A DNA stretch of 38,058 nucleotides from a virus. The notes under the pieces are model-generated. The model did not search any database, was not told where the DNA came from, and saw nothing but the letters and a program-made list of their open reading frames with translations. Shown here piece after piece: positions 1 to 7,140 of the stretch; the stretch's first letter is position 1; every line of letters begins with the position of its first letter. The DNA is taken from the IMG/VR virus record IMGVR_UViG_3300049489_001225, positions 1-38,058 of that record, one strand, 5' to 3'. The position numbers and the translations under genes were made by a program.

Positions 1-1299
1 GCGCCATGAATACCAGCCGCCGTGGCGTGCATAGCAGACCCTTGCAGGCCATAAGCCGCAGCTCGAGTCCCAGCCCCGCTGACCCCCTGGAAGGCCGCTA
101 TGATTTCGGAATCGTCAAAGGCGGAGTATGCTGCGCGGTGCCGTGCCAGAGCGTCAAAACCAGTCTGATCCTTACCCTTACCTAACCCAAGCCCCATGGC
201 CCGCATTGAGCCGATGGTGGCTCTGAAATTCTGCGCCTCACCTTTGATTTGGTCCTCCAAAGGCTCGGATTCCCTTTTCATTGCGACCTGGGCATCTTGC
301 CTTGCCTTGACGGCCATTTCGCCAGCTTGCCCAGAAAAGCCTCCAGGGAAATCTCCAGACACTATGGCGCCAAGGTTAGCGAGAGTCTTGCGCCAGCCGG
401 AATTCAGGTCTTCGTAGTTCTTTCTAGCTTCCGGGTCTCGAAGAATTGCTTGCTCTGCGATGATATTTCTCATTTCGCCAGAGCGTAAATCCAAGCTGCG
501 CTGCCCATAGGCCCTCCCCATGGCGGCCTCGGACTGCAATTGAAAATCTGGCCCGCGATTGATTTGATTGGCAATATTACTCACCCCCCACGCTCCAACG
601 GCGGCTAAGCCCATTGAGCCAATCATACCGGGGTTAATGCCCATTCTACCTAGTAGCTGGCCTACGCCAGTGTTTTGCATAACGGAACCAATGGCGCCTT
701 CGACGGCTCCGCTCACTCTTTCAACTCCGCCCGAGAGGCGGCTCCATATCCCTGGTTTCTTTCCCGCTCCGGGATAGGGAATTTCAGTCAAAAGCTCCCC
801 TCCTTTGGGCTTCATATCGTAAAGAGTGTTCAGGTCCTTCTTGAGACCTTGTATTTTCTGTGAAAGCTGAAGGACTTTTCCCTGGATTTTTTCTCCCACC
901 GCTCCGGAAGCCGCCCCACCAGCTTTGTCGTACGCAACGGTCAACGCATCGAGGCTGGCTTTATACTTGGCTATCTCGCCAAGCTGCGTGCTGATGCCCC
1001 GCTGCACAGCGTCGTTCAGCACCTTCATGCTGGCCCCGCCATCTTGGGCCAGCTTTTTAAAGGCATCACTACTTCCGGCCAAAACGGACACGAAAGATTT
1101 CTGGGCCCCGCCACTGCCGCCCTTGCCGGCCAGAGTGCTTTGAGAACTAGGGCTGCCGGAGCCCGCTCTAACGCCACCAAGCAAACCGCCGCCCTGTCCA
1201 CCGCCGGCCCCCTGGAGGGCCTTGCCGAGTTCCTTAGCCTTTTCGACGAGGCCATCCAAAACTCGAGACACCTCTCTTGATTTGCTTGGTTTCAGACAT
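1..1299 (-). CDS. Tape-measure protein, N-terminal part (cut by window edge; start region frame-disrupted)
   Basis: Read leftwards, an uninterrupted frame runs from a GTG at 1271 to base 1, about 423 codons. It is rich in Gly/Ala with helical, Lys/Glu-rich stretches and a hydrophobic patch near residues 200-220. Position directly after the chaperone pair is the standard place for the tape measure, the scaffold that sets tail length. The best ribosome-binding site (GAGGT, 5-base spacer) serves an ATG at 1299, but that frame (MSETKQIKRGVSSFG...) stops after 21 codons. Skipping one G near 1271 would join MSETKQIKR smoothly to VSRVLDGLVEKAKELGK. So either the GTG is the start, or there is a +1 frameshift or indel. 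The tape-measure identity is inferred from context and composition. Confidence 0.7.
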
Positions 1300-1314
1300 G
1301 AGCTACCTCATTAG

Positions 1315-1327
1315 AAAGATTGCTACT
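1315..1327 (-). promoter_or_regulatory. Late-type motif before tape measure
   Basis: The minus strand reads GTAGCAATCTTT here, 15 bases before the ATG at 1299. It is a member of the GAC(G/T)YAATCTT family found before minus-strand structural genes, and it overlaps the stop codon of the upstream chaperone gene. Confidence 0.5.
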
Positions 1328-1859
1328 TGGGACTCTTTGGTGGCGGTGCCATGGTCCCAAAGCCCTCTAACTCCCTCTCAAATTCAGAGGCGTCCATAAA
1401 TTTGATATTGACGTCCGGCTCTAACTTCAGCGAACTCTCGCTAGGTAGCTCAGCTTCAAGGCGGTCTTTATACGAAAACATCGAGGGAGTCTTGGGGGCT
1501 TCCTTCAGTTGTGACAGCTTTTTCTTTTGCTCTTCCCTGCGAGTTTCTGCAGCGATTTGTTGAGCAAAATCAAAGCTTTCTGCGTCTTCTGCATCTTTTT
1601 GACGCTGCCTCTTCTTTCGCTCTTCCTCTGTTTCCAGAAGACCCCGAAGAGCTTCCTGGCGCTCTTCTTCAGACAGCTCTTCGTAGGTAGATTCGTAGTA
1701 CGCGGTCATGATGTCCTCTTCCGGCAACTCATCCACCAAATGTAGCGGAGTATGGAAGGTCGTACTGTACCATCGACAAATCTGTCTGTACCGAGCTGCC
1801 CCATCAGGGGCCATGACAGCCTGTAGGGCTAGTAGTCGTAGGCTGTCGTGGTAAATCAT
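1323..1859 (-). CDS. Tail assembly chaperone, second reading frame (GT-like extension)
   Basis: 178 residues: an N-terminal helical part, then a very charged Glu/Lys/Arg-rich coiled-coil-like centre (about residues 50-125) and a Pro/Lys-rich end (APPPKSPK). It lies between the first chaperone frame and the tape measure, like the lambda G-T extension that holds the tape measure during tail assembly. Its ATG overlaps the upstream stop (ATGA). The upstream frame ends CAA AAA TGA; a -1 slip on the A run would read straight into this frame. So it may be made both alone by re-initiation and as a fusion. Role assigned by synteny and composition. Confidence 0.65.
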   Translation of the reverse strand: MIYHDSLRLLALQAVMAPDGAARYRQICRWYSTTFHTPLHLVDELPEEDIMTAYYESTYEELSEEERQEALRGLLETEEERKKRQRQKDAEDAESFDFAQQIAAETRREEQKKKLSQLKEAPKTPSMFSYKDRLEAELPSESSLKLEPDVNIKFMDASEFERELEGFGTMAPPPKSPK

Positions 1860-2239
1860 TTTTGGGCCGCTAAGGCTTCTTTGGCTGCTTCTGACTTCTT
1901 GAGAACGGCTTCAATGGCCTCGCGCTCAATTCTAGTTACGTTGTCGTAGACGGCTGCGACCGGCGCTTCGTCTAGCAGATTGACGCCATTGCCGGAGTCC
2001 TTCCACCAGCTGGGGGCCTCAACGATGTGGACCCAAATCTTCGAGAAAACTAAGGACACATTGAGGGCGTCATCACTGGCCCCCTCCGCTTTTCCACCCA
2101 ATAAATCTCGACGCAACTGGTCTCGACGCAACTGGTCTCGATGGCTCAACCTAGGAATAGCCTTAAAAACCCCCTTGAAATTTTCGCCGGTGGTTTCACC
2201 ATCCACAGAAACACTGAATTCTACTGGAATATTAGCCAT
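1856..2239 (-). CDS. Tail assembly chaperone, first reading frame (G-like)
   Basis: 127 residues beginning MANIPVEFSVSVDGE, a compact beta-rich N-terminus followed by a helical end (REAIEAVLKKSEAAKEALAAQK). It is the first gene of the chaperone and tape-measure set. The start has GGAG nine bases upstream. A tandem 15-base duplication gives DQLRRDQLRRD near residues 35-45. It ends at an A-rich slip site overlapping the next start. It is separated by about 17.7 kb from the tail tube gene that normally sits just upstream, because an opposite-strand gene block lies between. Function is inferred from position and the overlapping-frame arrangement. Confidence 0.6.
   Translation of the reverse strand: MANIPVEFSVSVDGETTGENFKGVFKAIPRLSHRDQLRRDQLRRDLLGGKAEGASDDALNVSLVFSKIWVHIVEAPSWWKDSGNGVNLLDEAPVAAVYDNVTRIEREAIEAVLKKSEAAKEALAAQK
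2106..2135. repeat. Tandem 15-bp duplication in chaperone gene
   Basis: Two perfect copies of TCTCGACGCAACTGG lie side by side and in frame, duplicating DQLRR in the protein. Confidence 0.9.
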
Positions 2240-2279
2240 TTATATCTCCATTTGGTGCGGGACTCTGAGGGATTTCTCT

Positions 2280-2298
2280 ACCTCGGTGCATCCGAGGT
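2280..2298 (-). other. Hairpin in leader of chaperone operon
   Basis: A 7-bp perfect inverted repeat, ACCTCGG / CCGAGGT, with a 5-base loop. It lies between the late-type motif at 2300 and the ATG at 2239, so it would be in the 5' leader if transcription starts at the motif. It is not followed by a T run, so it is not an obvious terminator. Confidence 0.5.
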
Positions 2299-2299
2299 A

Positions 2300-2312
2300 T
2301 AAGATTACCGCG
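2300..2312 (-). promoter_or_regulatory. Late-type motif before chaperone gene
   Basis: The minus strand reads GCGCGGTAATCTTA. It matches the core YAATCTT(T/A) but lacks GAC in front. It lies about 60 bases before the ATG at 2239, the longest spacing of the family, and back to back with the plus-strand promoter at 2336. Confidence 0.4.
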
Positions 2313-2335
2313 CCAATAGTATTGTAACACACCCC

Positions 2336-2364
2336 TTGCAGCTTAGTTTGCTTAATGGTACACA
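2336..2364 (+). promoter_or_regulatory. Early-type promoter P1 (leaderless)
   Basis: TTGCAG, a 17-base spacer ending TGG, then TACACA. The ATG of the first plus-strand gene starts 6 bases after the -10 box, where transcription itself should begin. There is no room for a ribosome-binding site. One of six such promoters. Confidence 0.65.
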
Positions 2365-2370
2365 CTATCC

Positions 2371-2682
2371 ATGGACATCAAAGCCCTTCGCAACCAATAT
2401 CGGACGATTCGGAGCAGCGCCATGAAAGCTATGAAACTGCTGGAATTCTCCGGAGAGCCGGAAGCTGCTTTCGACGAAATGGTTCGGGACCATCTTGGTC
2501 AAGTCAACAGTCCCACTCCTTTGGATTGGGTTCGCACCGCCCACTCTGTGGCAGCCCTCCTCTATTCCGAGCTAAAGAACTACCAGGAATCTAAGCTCCT
2601 TGAAGAAGAGCGATACATGGGGTTTGACACTTTGGAGGAGTACTACATGGACCGAGCAGAGGAGCGTTACGATGACCGATAG
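2371..2682 (+). CDS. Hypothetical protein, first gene of the plus-strand block
   Basis: 103 residues, soluble, mostly helical and acidic, ending YYMDRAEERYDDR. I do not recognise the family. The ATG sits 6 bases after the -10 box of P1, with no Shine-Dalgarno sequence, so translation is predicted to be leaderless. Its 3' end overlaps the next gene by 11 bases, suggesting coupled translation. As the leftmost gene of the plus-strand block it is probably expressed early. Confidence 0.7.
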   Translation: MDIKALRNQYRTIRSSAMKAMKLLEFSGEPEAAFDEMVRDHLGQVNSPTPLDWVRTAHSVAALLYSELKNYQESKLLEEERYMGFDTLEEYYMDRAEERYDDR

Positions 2683-2890
2683 AACTTCAGCGAACGGAAA
2701 ATACACCCTTACGGCAACTCTTGGAATGGTCTTAGGCAAGAGCCTCCATTTTGATTCATATGAAGAAGCCTCAGACTTAGGCCACCTAATGACTGTTGGG
2801 CAGCCTATTGGTATAGTGGTTCTGACCTCCCCAGAGGGCAGGGTTATGTGGAGTTACAAAAGGCGATTGAGCGACGATGACAACGGCTAA
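2672..2890 (+). CDS. Hypothetical small protein
   Basis: 72 residues from the ATG at 2672 (MTDRTSANGKYTLTATLGMV). This start is chosen over the upstream ATG at 2600 because the longer version would overlap the previous gene by 83 bases and has an unnatural Trp/Thr-rich N-terminus. The protein looks like a small beta-rich fold, with a GKSLHFDSYEEA segment and a strand-like VVLTSPEGRVMWSY. No family recognised. Confidence 0.65.
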   Translation: MTDRTSANGKYTLTATLGMVLGKSLHFDSYEEASDLGHLMTVGQPIGIVVLTSPEGRVMWSYKRRLSDDDNG

Positions 2891-3098
2891 GAAAAAGAAA
2901 ACCCGAGCTAAACTGGACGAAATAATCCTACAGCTGGACGGACACATCTATCTGATTGAGAAGAGCGGGCGGCGTACGAAGAAGACTGAGATTGATGGAG
3001 AGCTGGTTCTGAAGATGCTGATAGGGGCCATTGAAAGAGGGGTCGCCCTGGCAGAACAGGAAGTGGAGAGACGAAGGAGCTTGCACGATGAGTCATGA
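2877..3098 (+). CDS. Hypothetical small basic protein
   Basis: 73 residues. The start is very Lys-rich (MTTAKKKKTRAK); the rest alternates short strands (IILQLDGHIYLIEKSG) with a helix (EIDGELVLKMLIGAIERGVALAEQEVERRR). It overlaps the genes on both sides by 14 and 11 bases, so it is part of the same translational chain leading into the Thg1-like gene. The basic N-terminus could bind nucleic acid, but that is a guess. Confidence 0.65.
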   Translation: MTTAKKKKTRAKLDEIILQLDGHIYLIEKSGRRTKKTEIDGELVLKMLIGAIERGVALAEQEVERRRSLHDES

Positions 3099-3849
3099 TA
3101 GCCTGGGCGACCGCATGAAGGCGTACGAAGATGTTTCACGGGTCCGCCTGACAACAAAGCTGCCCGTCATCATCCGACTTGATGGTAAGGCGTTCCACAC
3201 CTACACTCGGGGGCTCAAGCGTCCTTACGACGAATCGTTGATGCGGGTGATGAATCTTACCGCCATGTACCTCTGCAACAATGTGCAAAACTGTGTCATG
3301 GCCTACACCCAGAGTGATGAAATTAGCCTGCTCTTGGTCGACTACGGCAGCATTAAGACTAGCTCGTGGTTCGACAACAACCTTCAAAAGATGGTAAGTA
3401 TAGCCGCTGGCATGGCCTCTGCCTTTTTGACAGCAAGGAGTGATGAGATTTTCCCTGAGATTCGCCTGGCAACCTTCGACGCACGCGCCTTCATCCTTCC
3501 ACAGCACGAGGTGCAGAATTACTTTTTGTGGCGCCAGCAAGATTGGAATCGTAACAGCCTGAGCATGCTCGCCCAGAGTCTCTATAGCCACAAGGAGCTG
3601 CAAGGCAAGGACAGGGCCGAACAGCACGAGATGTGTTTTCGGAAGGGCCATAATTGGGCGACCCTTCCCTCTCACATTAAGGACGGTAGGGTCGTGCTGA
3701 AGCGTCAGGTCGAGCGCCCCTTCGCGCACGATGATTCCCAGGGCAATCGGGAGACCGGTACCGTACTCCGAAGCGAGTGGTACGTGCCCGAGACTACGCC
3801 CATCTTCAGCCTTGACTCGGACTTCATTAAAGGGCTGGTGCTGCCATGA
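3088..3849 (+). CDS. Thg1-like 3'-5' RNA polymerase (tRNA-His guanylyltransferase family)
   Basis: 253 residues from the ATG at 3088, preceded by GAAGGAG. The Thg1 palm core is clear: IIRLDGKAFH with a metal-binding Asp at residue 32, the second carboxylate in TQSDEIS (Asp77), then FDARAF and WRQQDWNRNS. Family members add nucleotides in the 3'-to-5' direction to tRNA 5' ends using triphosphates. The eukaryotic HINNLYN-type motif is replaced by RNS, as in the bacterial and phage Thg1-like proteins that repair 5'-truncated tRNAs rather than only adding G-1 to tRNA-His. Together with the RNA ligase (5996) and kinase-like protein (9062) it suggests tRNA repair. The family call is firm; the substrate is inferred. 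Confidence 0.9.
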   Translation: MSHDSLGDRMKAYEDVSRVRLTTKLPVIIRLDGKAFHTYTRGLKRPYDESLMRVMNLTAMYLCNNVQNCVMAYTQSDEISLLLVDYGSIKTSSWFDNNLQKMVSIAAGMASAFLTARSDEIFPEIRLATFDARAFILPQHEVQNYFLWRQQDWNRNSLSMLAQSLYSHKELQGKDRAEQHEMCFRKGHNWATLPSHIKDGRVVLKRQVERPFAHDDSQGNRETGTVLRSEWYVPETTPIFSLDSDFIKGLVLP

Positions 3850-4100
3850 CCAAGCGTGCGACCAGGGCCGACCTACAGAGCCGCGTCGAAGCAATGCGCG
3901 ATAAATTGCAGCCCACCTTCCGTGATTGTCTCAGCCTTGATGAGATTCAAACGATGGCCATCCAGCGGGTGCGAGAGGAGCTGGAGGCCCACCTCGAAGA
4001 GGACCTGAAGTATGGCAACTGTTGGAGACTAGCTCGATACTGCAATGGGCCCCTGCAGGCAGCGGCCGTCTTGACCCTGTTCAACTCGATCTACAGATGA
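3846..4100 (+). CDS. Hypothetical helical protein coupled to Thg1-like gene
   Basis: 84 residues, almost all helix-forming and acidic (VREELEAHLEEDLKYGNCWRLARYCNGPLQAA), with a basic start. It begins in a 4-base ATGA overlap with the Thg1-like gene, so its translation is probably coupled. No known domain recognised. Last gene before a 267-base gap with a terminator-like hairpin, so it likely closes the first plus-strand operon. Confidence 0.65.
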   Translation: MTKRATRADLQSRVEAMRDKLQPTFRDCLSLDEIQTMAIQRVREELEAHLEEDLKYGNCWRLARYCNGPLQAAAVLTLFNSIYR

Positions 4101-4217
4101 TGTGCCTAACGAGCTGCCCGAATCCCCATGTTGGTTAAGACAGCCGTTAGAGAAAGCCGTGGCAACCAGGTGGTAACATCCAGGACGTGTCGGCGCCCAT
4201 ACCGACCAAACCGGCGA

Positions 4218-4245
4218 GCTGGGGTTGGAATTCCCCAGCACTTTT
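4218..4245 (+). terminator. Possible rho-independent terminator after Thg1-like operon
   Basis: A perfect 7-bp stem, GCTGGGG / CCCCAGC, with an 8-base loop, followed by ACTTTTG. The T run is short, so termination may be partial. Placement between an operon end and a new promoter supports the call. Confidence 0.45.
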
Positions 4246-4331
4246 GCGTCCCCTTCCGTCTATCCCGGGGCGGAGTTAGGTGAATACGGACCCCTTCCGC
4301 AGTAAGGGAGGCTAGGAACCGACCGGGGCAT

Positions 4332-4361
4332 TTGACATGTCCAATCAGACAATGGTACAAA
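4332..4361 (+). promoter_or_regulatory. Early-type promoter P2 (leaderless)
   Basis: A consensus TTGACA, an 18-base spacer ending TGG, then TACAAA. The -10 box ends 6 bases before the ATG at 4368. The segment GGTACAAATCGCCCATG nearly matches the one at P5 (17131). Confidence 0.7.
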
Positions 4362-4367
4362 TCGCCC

Positions 4368-4784
4368 ATGACCACCGAGACCGCAGTCATTCAGGAGTTT
4401 AGGATTCCAGATGCCAATCTCTCTGCTTTGCAAGAAAAAATCGCCAAGCTCTCCAAGAAGGCTATGAAACTGGTCGGTCAACCCATCACGTTGGCCGTGG
4501 TCAAGACCTTTGATGTCGAGCGTACCAAGCGCAATTTCAACACCGGCAAGGAAGAGGGAACTGGCCAATTCGACAGATTCCACACAGTTACAGTCTCGGG
4601 GCCGCGTCCCAAAATCAACGGTTGGGTTTTTTCAGCCGCGCTGGATGTGGTAGATGTTGACGGTGAGAAGGCGGTACTCGTTCGTAATGCTCCTGGGGAG
4701 ACTGTGCCTACCCATTTCCGGTCCCGCGTTGAAGGATGTGACCATTGCCACACCGCCCGAACGCTCGTAAGCTCGACGGCGTAA
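4368..4784 (+). CDS. Truncated CDHC zinc-motif protein (N-terminal part only)
   Basis: 138 residues from the leaderless ATG after P2. I recognise, without a firm name, a phage and bacterial hypothetical family: a first part (LSALQEKIAKLSKKAMKLVG, TVTVSGPRPKINGWVFSAAL), then CDHCHTAR, where relatives continue with an Arg-rich strand and a much longer C-terminal half. Here the reading stops seven residues after the CDHC motif region. Past the stop, in the same frame, 4785-4853 reads PPGAAKKAAKELAAAKS and a second stop, the kind of Ala/Lys tail that could end such a protein. This suggests an internal deletion that left the head and tail of a longer gene. The truncation is inferred from memory of the family. 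Confidence 0.6.
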   Translation: MTTETAVIQEFRIPDANLSALQEKIAKLSKKAMKLVGQPITLAVVKTFDVERTKRNFNTGKEEGTGQFDRFHTVTVSGPRPKINGWVFSAALDVVDVDGEKAVLVRNAPGETVPTHFRSRVEGCDHCHTARTLVSSTA

Positions 4785-4878
4785 CGTCTACCGCCGATAC
4801 CGCCTGGAGCGGCGAAAAAGGCGGCTAAGGAGCTTGCGGCTGCCAAGTCGTAATGATAAAGAATGAGGAGAGGTCAAA

Positions 4879-5262
4879 ATGACTAAAAAGGTTTTGCTGC
4901 AGCAAATCGCCGATACCCTATATTTTCCCCCATTTCCAGCTACTCTAGCGATTGAGGACTCTCAACGGCGATTGAGGGTTCTCTCCAAAAGGGAGGTTCT
5001 CCCATTGTTGGAGGCCGCCATGGAAGGCGATGGCCGCAATGCAGTTTTCCTGCTTAAGTCTAATCTTCTGTCGACTACTGGAGTTCGAATGGCAGTCGAT
5101 ATCGGTATTTTCCCGTCTGTCAGAATATCCATAGACCTCGTATCTGGCAGCGCCAAAGAAGCGAGTGAAGTGGCTAGCGCCGCACTGGCTATGGCTGAGT
5201 TGGGCAAGGAATTAGAGTCCCTGCTCAGCTCTTTGGTCAAGCTGGAACTGGAAGTGCTGTGA
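4879..5262 (+). CDS. Hypothetical protein
   Basis: 127 residues with a good ribosome-binding site (GAGGAGAGG) before the ATG. A mixed alpha/beta first half (LSKREVLPLLEAAMEGDGRN, VRISIDLVSG) is followed by a long Ala/Leu/Glu-rich helix to the end. No family recognised. It ends in a GTGA overlap with a small membrane protein gene. In contrast to the gene before it, translation here is by normal initiation. Confidence 0.65.
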   Translation: MTKKVLLQQIADTLYFPPFPATLAIEDSQRRLRVLSKREVLPLLEAAMEGDGRNAVFLLKSNLLSTTGVRMAVDIGIFPSVRISIDLVSGSAKEASEVASAALAMAELGKELESLLSSLVKLELEVL

Positions 5263-5543
5263 ATGTTTTTGACGTCATAGTCGCCCCATTTGTATCAGGC
5301 TTGACCATCGACGTCTTAGGAACGCTGGTATTTCACTACACCAATAAGAATCGGGCGGTGGCGGCAGCTTCTGTTAACACCCTTCTCCAGGGTCTTTGGG
5401 TTTTTGTTTTTGTTGACGTAAGCGACGACCACATTCGCGCCATCCCCTACCTGCTGGGAATCTGGATTGGTGGATTAATTGGAATTGCATTCAAAAAGAA
5501 ATTAGAGTACCATTCAGTAACCCCCGTAAGGGCTAACCCGTAG
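5259..5543 (+). CDS. Small integral membrane protein (about three helices)
   Basis: 94 residues from a GTG that overlaps the upstream stop (GTGA). Hydrophobic segments lie near residues 4-25, 36-53 and 62-77, separated by charged turns (HYTNKNRA, DVSDDHIR), with a Lys-rich KKKLEYH after the last. This resembles small phage membrane proteins of unknown role. The fold suggests an inner-membrane location. It is not placed with lysis genes, so I do not call it a holin. Confidence 0.6.
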   Translation: MNVFDVIVAPFVSGLTIDVLGTLVFHYTNKNRAVAAASVNTLLQGLWVFVFVDVSDDHIRAIPYLLGIWIGGLIGIAFKKKLEYHSVTPVRANP

Positions 5544-5561
5544 TAAACACAATAGGAAAGT

Positions 5562-5807
5562 ATGAACAATAAACCAACAACATTGAAGGTCCGCATTGCC
5601 AATCTGCTCCCCGACGTGAAAGAGGGGCGCCGTGGTTTTACCACACGTCAAATCGTAGCTCGTCTGAACTCCTCCACCCGTTTCTCGTCCGTAGCCAACG
5701 CTACCGTTCGCGGTCGACTCAGTGAATTGGTGGCTGAGGGAACTGTCGTTCGTGAGACCAAGCCGAATGGCACCTCAACGTTTTACAACGCTTACAGGGC
5801 ATTCTAA
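5562..5807 (+). CDS. Winged-helix-like DNA-binding protein
   Basis: 81 residues with AGGAAAG before the ATG. The pattern is a helical start, GFTTRQIVARLNSS, NATVRGRLSELVAEGTVVRET, then a beta-wing-like KPNGTSTFYNAY. That layout is typical of small winged helix-turn-helix domains, with a recognition helix near residues 45-60. It could regulate phage or host promoters. The fold is inferred from the pattern and the target is unknown. Confidence 0.6.
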   Translation: MNNKPTTLKVRIANLLPDVKEGRRGFTTRQIVARLNSSTRFSSVANATVRGRLSELVAEGTVVRETKPNGTSTFYNAYRAF

Positions 5808-5999
5808 ATGAGAACAAGGGTCCTCGTCGAAGTTGTGTGCACCAGAGAGGTTGAAATCGTCATCGAGCACGAGGTGGACGAGGACCCTTGCGACCTCACT
5901 CCAGACGAGGAGCTGGAGGCAGTCTCGGCGGCTAATTTTCTCAGTCGCCCCGACTGGATTGTCTCCTCGGTGCGACCTCTGAGGGAGGAGGAAGAATGA
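5808..5999 (+). CDS. Hypothetical small acidic protein
   Basis: 63 residues, strongly acidic, with a strand-like start (RVLVEVVCTREVEIVIEHEV) and an acidic helix. Its ATG directly follows the stop of the winged-helix gene, and it ends in an ATGA overlap with the RNA ligase gene, so it is translated in the same chain. No family recognised. Such small acidic phage proteins are often inhibitors or DNA mimics, but nothing here proves that. Confidence 0.6.
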   Translation: MRTRVLVEVVCTREVEIVIEHEVDEDPCDLTPDEELEAVSAANFLSRPDWIVSSVRPLREEEE

Positions 6000-7087
6000 G
6001 CGAGCTACTTGCAGCCCTGAGAGGCGGTACTGAGACTCTTGGGTCTTTAAGTGTGAAGTACGCAATCAAGGTGAAGCCGCACCCTCTATTCCCTAATTTA
6101 GTGCAGCTAAAATACGACCAAATCAATTCCCCGATGGGGATTAGACTGGTGCAGGAGTGTCGTGGGGCCATCTTAGACACGACAGACGGCTTCGAATTTG
6201 TCGCCAGGCCCTTTGACAAGTTCTTCAATCAGGGCGAAGGGCACGCTGCGCCCATCGATTGGAGGACCGCCAGGGTTCAAGAGAAGCTCGACGGCTCATT
6301 GATGATTATGTACCACTACGCCGACGAGTGGCATGTCGCCAGCTCGGGCACACCCGACGCAGGCGGTGAAGTGAACAACGCCAACGGCACCACCTTCAAG
6401 AAGCTGTTCTGGGACACGTTCAAGATGATGGGCTACGACGCCGGCAACATAGACCCCGACCTCACCTACTGCTTCGAGCTGATGACCAAGTACAACCGGG
6501 TGGTGGTGCAACATCCAGAGCCCGAGCTGGTGTTGATCGGCGTGCGCAACCCCAAGACCGGCGAAGAGCTGCCTGTCAACTGGTACGACGCGAACTTCCG
6601 GGTGGCCAAGGAGTTCCCGCTGGGCTCCTTGGAGGAGGTCGAGGCTTCGATGGCGCACTTCTCCGGCCTGGAGCAAGAAGGCTATGTCGTGGTCGACGCC
6701 AGCTTCAACCGAGTAAAAATCAAGCACCCCGCCTACCTGGCCGCGCATCATATGGTCGGCAGCCTGAGCCCCAAGCGCTTGTTGGAAATAGTGCGTCAGG
6801 GCGAAACGCCGGAGATTCTAGCCTACTTCCCCGAGTGGACAGAGGAGGCTGACAATCTACGCGCTCTGCTCGAAGGTCTCGTTGTTGAAGCGTGCGTTGA
6901 ATACCAAAAGGTGCGTGACATTCCGGTCCAGAAGGATTTCGCATTGGCTATTCAGAACTCTCGTCACCGACCTGCCATGTTTGCCCTTCGTGCCGGCAAG
7001 GTTGAGACCTTTAGCCAGTTCTACCGTGAGTTGCGCCTAGAATCGCTGGCTGATATGCTGGGCCTCAGAGAGAAAACTGATGTGTAA
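5996..7087 (+). CDS. T4 Rnl1-type RNA ligase
   Basis: 363 residues, close to the 374 of T4 RNA ligase 1. The nucleotidyltransferase motifs appear in order: ECRG, motif I EKLDGS with the AMP-accepting Lys at residue 97, FELM (motif III), EQEGYVVVD (motif IV) and VKIKHP (motif V). A helical C-terminal domain follows. Such enzymes seal 5'-phosphate to 3'-hydroxyl RNA ends, classically repairing tRNA cut by host anticodon nucleases. A Thg1-like polymerase lies upstream and a kinase-like protein downstream. The central 6240-6780 uses markedly more G/C third positions than the ends of the gene, suggesting a mosaic origin. Confidence 0.9.
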   Translation: MSELLAALRGGTETLGSLSVKYAIKVKPHPLFPNLVQLKYDQINSPMGIRLVQECRGAILDTTDGFEFVARPFDKFFNQGEGHAAPIDWRTARVQEKLDGSLMIMYHYADEWHVASSGTPDAGGEVNNANGTTFKKLFWDTFKMMGYDAGNIDPDLTYCFELMTKYNRVVVQHPEPELVLIGVRNPKTGEELPVNWYDANFRVAKEFPLGSLEEVEASMAHFSGLEQEGYVVVDASFNRVKIKHPAYLAAHHMVGSLSPKRLLEIVRQGETPEILAYFPEWTEEADNLRALLEGLVVEACVEYQKVRDIPVQKDFALAIQNSRHRPAMFALRAGKVETFSQFYRELRLESLADMLGLREKTDV

Positions 7088-7140
7088 GTGGAGTTTGACC
7101 GGAAATCCGATGAAAAAATTTGAAATGGACTGGGATACAA

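Larger units (their letters stand above)
4101..4367. other. Intergenic region with hairpin and promoter, no gene seen
   Basis: The longest gene-free stretch in the plus-strand block. It holds a 7-bp GC-rich hairpin at 4218-4239, two copies of CCCCTTCCG (about 4250 and 4301), and promoter P2 at its right end. Minus-strand ORFs here have no ribosome-binding site and unlikely composition. A small RNA is possible, but I could not fold one convincingly. Confidence 0.5.

Noticed and set aside
2355-2594. 79-residue plus-strand ORF overlapping the first gene of the block
   Set aside because: Wrong frame of the real gene at 2371; Ser/Gly/Pro-rich and without a start signal.
3136-3894. 252-residue minus-strand ORF opposite the Thg1-like gene
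   Set aside because: The plus strand carries clear Thg1 motifs; the minus reading is its shadow.
4218-4239. Hairpin with a loop like a tRNA T-arm (TTGGAATT)
   Set aside because: The stem is 7 bp rather than 5, the TTC of the T loop is missing, and I found no matching acceptor or anticodon arms. No tRNA gene is supported anywhere in the window.
4029-4390. Minus-strand ORFs around the 4.1-4.4 kb gap
   Set aside because: No ribosome-binding sites, unnatural composition, and they cross promoter P2 and the terminator-like hairpin.
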